Positions 62,461 to 64,000 of a stretch of 64,000 nt of DNA are shown here, one piece after another (the stretch's first letter is position 1; the number at the start of each line of letters is the position of its first letter). A model generated the notes under the pieces. It did not search any database. It was not told the origin of the DNA and saw nothing but the letters and a program-made list of their open reading frames with translations. Source of the DNA: Enterovibrio paralichthyis (GTDB lineage Bacteria > Pseudomonadota > Gammaproteobacteria > Enterobacterales > Vibrionaceae); NCBI RefSeq assembly GCF_019209835.1, contig NZ_JAHUTS010000001.1, forward strand, positions 310,001 through 374,000. Reading direction: 5' to 3'. The translations under genes and the position numbers were made by a program.

Positions 62461-62791
62461 GAATCGTGGGGGTATCTAAGGCCAACAGACCCAGAATGCT
62501 TAAGCTAACATTATGAATTTGCTGGCCTTTCAGCTTTTCCAATAGTTCACCCCAAGCGTTTTGCGCCTTAGCATCTTTGGCTTGGTCGGCGGCAATGCGG
62601 ATTAACACTTCTTTGATGTCATATCCTGCGACCTCAGCCAAAATAACCGCTTCAGAATCAGACACATAGCGCTTTCCTTTGCGCATTTCGCTGATTCTTG
62701 CAGACGACAGACCTAAATCATGCGCAATTTGCTTGTCTTGTACGTAGTTTTTCGCGGTTTTGTACGCATCAAATAGCTCATTTATAAACAT
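62435..62791 (-). CDS. phage repressor-like HTH protein (DUF3693-like)
   Basis: A 118-residue protein: N-terminal helix-turn-helix (KQIAHDLGLSSARISEMRKGKRYVS, core IAHDLGLSSARISE), central helices and a C-terminal segment. It resembles the DUF3693 proteins of Vibrio filamentous phages, which sit opposite the replication genes where a repressor is expected. ATG at 62791 follows AGGGAGA; upstream residues of the open frame are non-coding. The last eight codons and TAA stop lie within dif. Confidence 0.7.
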   Translation of the reverse strand: MFINELFDAYKTAKNYVQDKQIAHDLGLSSARISEMRKGKRYVSDSEAVILAEVAGYDIKEVLIRIAADQAKDAKAQNAWGELLEKLKGQQIHNVSLSILGLLALDTPTIQCVLSILC

Positions 62792-62821
62792 AAATATTCT
62801 CCCTTTGTTGACATTGTAGCC

Positions 62822-62890
62822 CCTGATTACCGGAAATTCGTATCTTGTATTTACGATAATTCGATAATAGCCTTTACGATAATACGTAAA
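62822..62890. promoter_or_regulatory. phage operator cluster
   Basis: Direct repeats TTTACGATAAT at 62850-62860 and 62873-62883 (23 bp apart); the second is part of the palindrome TTTAC-GATAATAC-GTAAA. A related TTCGATAAT sits between them. The cluster lies between the divergent repressor-like and replication genes, so it likely controls the lysogenic/replicative choice. Confidence 0.5.
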
Positions 62891-62908
62891 CAGCACGGAA
62901 AACATCCA

Positions 62909-63136
62909 ATGCAACTAACCTCGCTGCCCATCTACTACGACTTTGAGCCGTCCCACGGCATCAATGCGTATTTTCCGGATTTGGAGCAAGGCGGCTATTG
63001 GACAGAATACTTTTCATCTAACTATCAGTTTTCTGTGTACTGTGACTTGGAATTTCAAGGCTTTGAAGTCGTTGAAATCACCAATGAAAACTACCCTGAA
63101 CTGGTCGCTATGGGGGTGTTCAATGGCATCCTGTGA
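62909..63136 (+). CDS. small phage protein of unknown function
   Basis: A 75-residue acidic, aromatic-rich protein (many Tyr and Phe). It is read with the replication gene, which starts inside its last codons (14-bp overlap), so the two are coupled. I recognise no family. A weak GGAA ribosome-binding site precedes the ATG. Confidence 0.6.
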   Translation: MQLTSLPIYYDFEPSHGINAYFPDLEQGGYWTEYFSSNYQFSVYCDLEFQGFEVVEITNENYPELVAMGVFNGIL

Positions 63137-64000
63137 GCGTCCGGTCATCATCGACCACTTGGCTTTTTCCTGTCCGATTGGTGCCTTGAACTATCTGGAT
63201 ATGGCAACCCGTGTCGGGGTTAAAGGTGAAGGTTTTCGCGTAGAAGATAATTTCTCTTGGGCAAGAATGCCTAAGCGTGACTGGCACCTGTGCAAATCTG
63301 ACGCTGCCCGACAAAAGCGTATTGATGCTTACCAATCTAAAGCCCGCGCAGTACTGGAGACCCGTTTAACCCAGTTTCTTCAGAAAGTCTTGGGTGTCCA
63401 GCTTCGCCCGATGCGTGGTCGCGGCCTTCACGGTTACTTGGATTCGGCGGAAATGTTCTCGCCCTGCGGGATTAACCTTGGCCTGTTCGCCATTGGTGGT
63501 AACCAGGATACTTTTTATTGCCAGTTCTCCGGTGACGGTTGCCGCTACCTGTTTGATATTGTGGCGCGTCATCGTGCTAATCAACGCACGTTAACCCCTC
63601 GGCGCCTTTATTTCTGGCTGCATGATGTACTGGGTGTCACTACCCTGTCCCGCTGTGATTTGGCGGTGGACGATTACGACGGCAACTTTGGCTGTAAGTA
63701 CGCCAAAACCTGTTACATGGAAGGCGCTTTCCGTCGCTCCAATCGTGGTTTGAATCCGATATTCGAGCATAAGGTTGTTCAGCAAGATACAGCGAATGGG
63801 CTTCAGGTAGTCAATGAGGGTGTGATTGTCGGCTCTCGCAAGTCCAATGTTTATTGGCGCGTTTATAACAAGGCGCTGGAGCAAGGCCTAAAAGACGTTG
63901 TTTGGTTTCGCAATGAAGTCGAACTTAAAAAAGTGACCATCGATGTTTTGAAAAATCCGGCGGCTCACTTTTCAGGGATTTGCGCGTTCGCGGCTTCTAT
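63123..64000 (+). CDS. phage replication initiation protein (RstA/Rep_trans-like), partial
   Basis: The first 292 residues of a rolling-circle-type initiator of filamentous phages. The frame is open to the right edge. Family motifs include RCDLAVDDYDG at about residues 177-187 and RVYNKALEQG near 246-255, plus FRNEVELK. It nicks the double-stranded replicative form to start single-strand synthesis. Its place next to dif and a repressor-like gene is the usual layout of CTX/VGJ/Vf-type Vibrio inoviruses. The rest of the prophage lies outside the window. Confidence 0.85.
   Translation, partial: MASCERPVIIDHLAFSCPIGALNYLDMATRVGVKGEGFRVEDNFSWARMPKRDWHLCKSDAARQKRIDAYQSKARAVLETRLTQFLQKVLGVQLRPMRGRGLHGYLDSAEMFSPCGINLGLFAIGGNQDTFYCQFSGDGCRYLFDIVARHRANQRTLTPRRLYFWLHDVLGVTTLSRCDLAVDDYDGNFGCKYAKTCYMEGAFRRSNRGLNPIFEHKVVQQDTANGLQVVNEGVIVGSRKSNVYWRVYNKALEQGLKDVVWFRNEVELKKVTIDVLKNPAAHFSGICAFAAS

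Overview
The window reads as a terminus-proximal stretch of a Vibrionaceae chromosome (Vibrio, Grimontia, Enterovibrio or Photobacterium type). The grounds are a dif site at 62433-62460 built like Vibrio chromosome-I dif, a filamentous-phage replication module attached to it, several short families typical of Vibrionaceae (DUF3283-like, DUF3010, DUF3069-like, DUF3319-like) and neighbourhoods such as yceH, ravA-viaA and the ybgA-merR-phr light operon. Coding density is high. I found no rRNA, tRNA or CRISPR array. The species is not determined.

Layout. 0-4.4 kb: a PAS-GGDEF diguanylate cyclase, a methyltransferase, small regulators and two glutathione S-transferases. 4.4-8.2 kb: histidine kinase, response regulator and OmpA-like protein of the proteobacterial dedicated sortase system (pdsS-pdsR-pdsO), but with no sortase or LPXTG-type target beside them. 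8.2-10.4 kb: acetyltransferase, ogt and an Ada-AlkA fusion whose glycosylase domain looks shortened. 10.4-10.7 kb: a 264-bp MITE. 10.8-19.4 kb: DUF3010, HD-GYP phosphodiesterase, Nudix, LpxR, sulfurtransferase, ravA-viaA and a LysE exporter. 19.5-22.3 kb: a three-gene TrpXYZ-type ABC transporter. 23-28.2 kb: nhaD and a run of housekeeping genes (dCMP deaminase, parvulin, bactofilin, YceH, GIY-YIG, YaeQ). 28.3-34.6 kb: two EAL proteins, thiD and sbmA; a second MITE copy has split the apparent sbmA terminator.

35-44.3 kb is one tight, mostly overlapping 11-gene operon: ybgA, a MerR regulator, CPD photolyase, NTF2-like protein, SDR, FAD oxidoreductase, DUF1365, cyclopropane-fatty-acid-type methyltransferase, DUF2878, chalcone-isomerase-like protein and DUF3833 lipoprotein. 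Four TTGTACA-type palindromes sit over its promoter. By family knowledge this is a blue-light/photo-oxidative stress operon combining DNA photorepair with membrane-lipid modification.

44.3-60.8 kb: YbjD, LysR, Dabb protein, Pat acetyltransferase, SPOR lipoprotein, Ddl, a tyrosine recombinase with an altered active site, two DUF3319-like paralogues, YciH, an AgcS symporter and a large PLP enzyme divergent from an Lrp regulator. 60.8-62.4 kb: a candidate small RNA with a strong terminator, an Xre/RES toxin-antitoxin pair ending at a dif-like half-site, a LysR remnant and two strong inverted repeats. From dif (62433) to the end: the left end of an inovirus-like prophage, with a repressor-like gene whose stop codon lies inside dif, an operator cluster, a small ORF and an RstA/Rep-type replication gene running off the window. 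All five KOPS-like octamers I found by eye point toward dif.
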